From: Actinomycetes bacterium
GTDB lineage: Bacteria; Actinomycetota; Acidimicrobiia; Spongiisociales; UBA5794
NCBI GenBank assembly: GCA_024640745.1
Contig: JAHEEL010000043.1
Location: 1-13,737 of the forward strand
Direction of reading: 5' to 3'
Length of the DNA stretch: 13,737 bases
A program made the translations under genes and the position numbers. Of the stretch, positions 13,377 through 13,737 are shown in pieces (the first letter of the stretch is position 1; every line of letters starts with the position of its first letter). The notes beneath the pieces are model-generated. The model worked only from the letters and a program-made list of their open reading frames with translations. It was not told the origin of the DNA and ran no database searches.

Positions 13377-13737
13377 ATGACCGCGTTGTCGCGCATTCGC
13401 AACTTCTCCATCATCGCCCACATCGACCACGGCAAGTCGACGCTGGCCGATCGTCTCCTCGAGCGCACCGGCGCGATCTCAGAACGTGACATGCGTGCTC
13501 AGGTGCTCGACGAGATGGACCTCGAACGAGAACGGGGCATCACGATCAAGGCCAACGCCGTTCGGATCGACTACACCGCCGAGTCGGGCGCGTTGTATCG
13601 GCTGAACTTCATCGATACGCCCGGACACGTGGACTTCACCTACGAGGTCTCGCGCAGCCTCGCCGCGTGCGAAGGTGCCCTGCTCGTCGTCGATGCCGCG
13701 CAAGGCGTTGAAGCGCAGACGCTCGCCAATGCCTATC
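13377..13737 (+). CDS. lepA: Elongation factor 4 (LepA), N-terminal part, cut by window end
   Basis: LepA is a ribosomal GTPase linked to back-translocation and ribosome assembly. The first 120 codons of a gene of roughly 600 codons are visible and open to the right edge. The GTPase domain shows G1 AHIDHGKS (14-21), switch I RGITI (53-57) and G3 DTPGH (80-84), followed by FTYEVSRSLAACEGALLVVDAAQGVEAQT. The FTYEVSRSL run is typical of LepA as opposed to EF-G or TypA. The ATG at 13377 opens MTALSRIRNFSIIAHIDHGK. No strong Shine-Dalgarno sequence precedes it. Confidence 0.95.
   Translation, partial: MTALSRIRNFSIIAHIDHGKSTLADRLLERTGAISERDMRAQVLDEMDLERERGITIKANAVRIDYTAESGALYRLNFIDTPGHVDFTYEVSRSLAACEGALLVVDAAQGVEAQTLANAY

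Noticed and set aside
1..13737. tRNA genes, CRISPR array, insertion sequence or attachment site
   Set aside because: No regularly spaced repeats, tRNA-like folds, transposase or integrase motifs were seen. All gaps between genes are under 300 bases and are accounted for above.

Overview
This window looks like chromosomal DNA from a high-GC actinobacterium, possibly of the class Acidimicrobiia. The evidence is the high GC content, GTG/TTG starts, clear AGGAG-type ribosome binding sites, TANNNT-like -10 boxes, and the housekeeping set comEC ... holA / rpsT / lepA, which are close neighbours in many actinobacterial genomes. The class-level placement is inference; I see no marker that settles it.

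Layout. (1) 1-836: 3' part of comEC (DNA uptake), cut by the left edge. (2) 925-2712, plus strand: a Gfo/Idh/MocA oxidoreductase and a short-chain dehydrogenase. (3) 2772-6141, minus strand: a complete CUT2-type sugar ABC transporter, transcribed as XylF-like lipoprotein, XylH-like permease, then single-domain ATPase. Its leader carries a near-perfect 22-bp palindrome, and the 111-base gap between the first two genes is packed with inverted repeats. (4) 6398-11348, plus strand: a tight three-gene unit (gaps of 28 and 18 bases) coding for an exported vanadium-haloperoxidase-type protein, an exported FG-GAP/ASPIC-UnbV (CRTAC1-type) protein, and a creatinase/Xaa-Pro-peptidase-fold (M24) protein that has lost two of its metal ligands. 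(5) 11433-13737: holA on plus, rpsT-greA on minus, and the start of lepA on plus, running off the right edge.

How the parts fit. The transporter and the two dehydrogenases read as a sugar uptake and oxidation module, with xylose or a similar aldose as the most likely type of substrate. The haloperoxidase-CRTAC1-M24 unit is the least ordinary part. The first protein keeps every vanadate-pocket residue I can check against fungal chloroperoxidase, and its partners have no obvious biochemical link to it. Together, parts 2-4 form about 10.6 kb of metabolic/accessory genes sitting between comEC and holA. I see no integrase, transposase, tRNA, CRISPR array or attachment site in the window.
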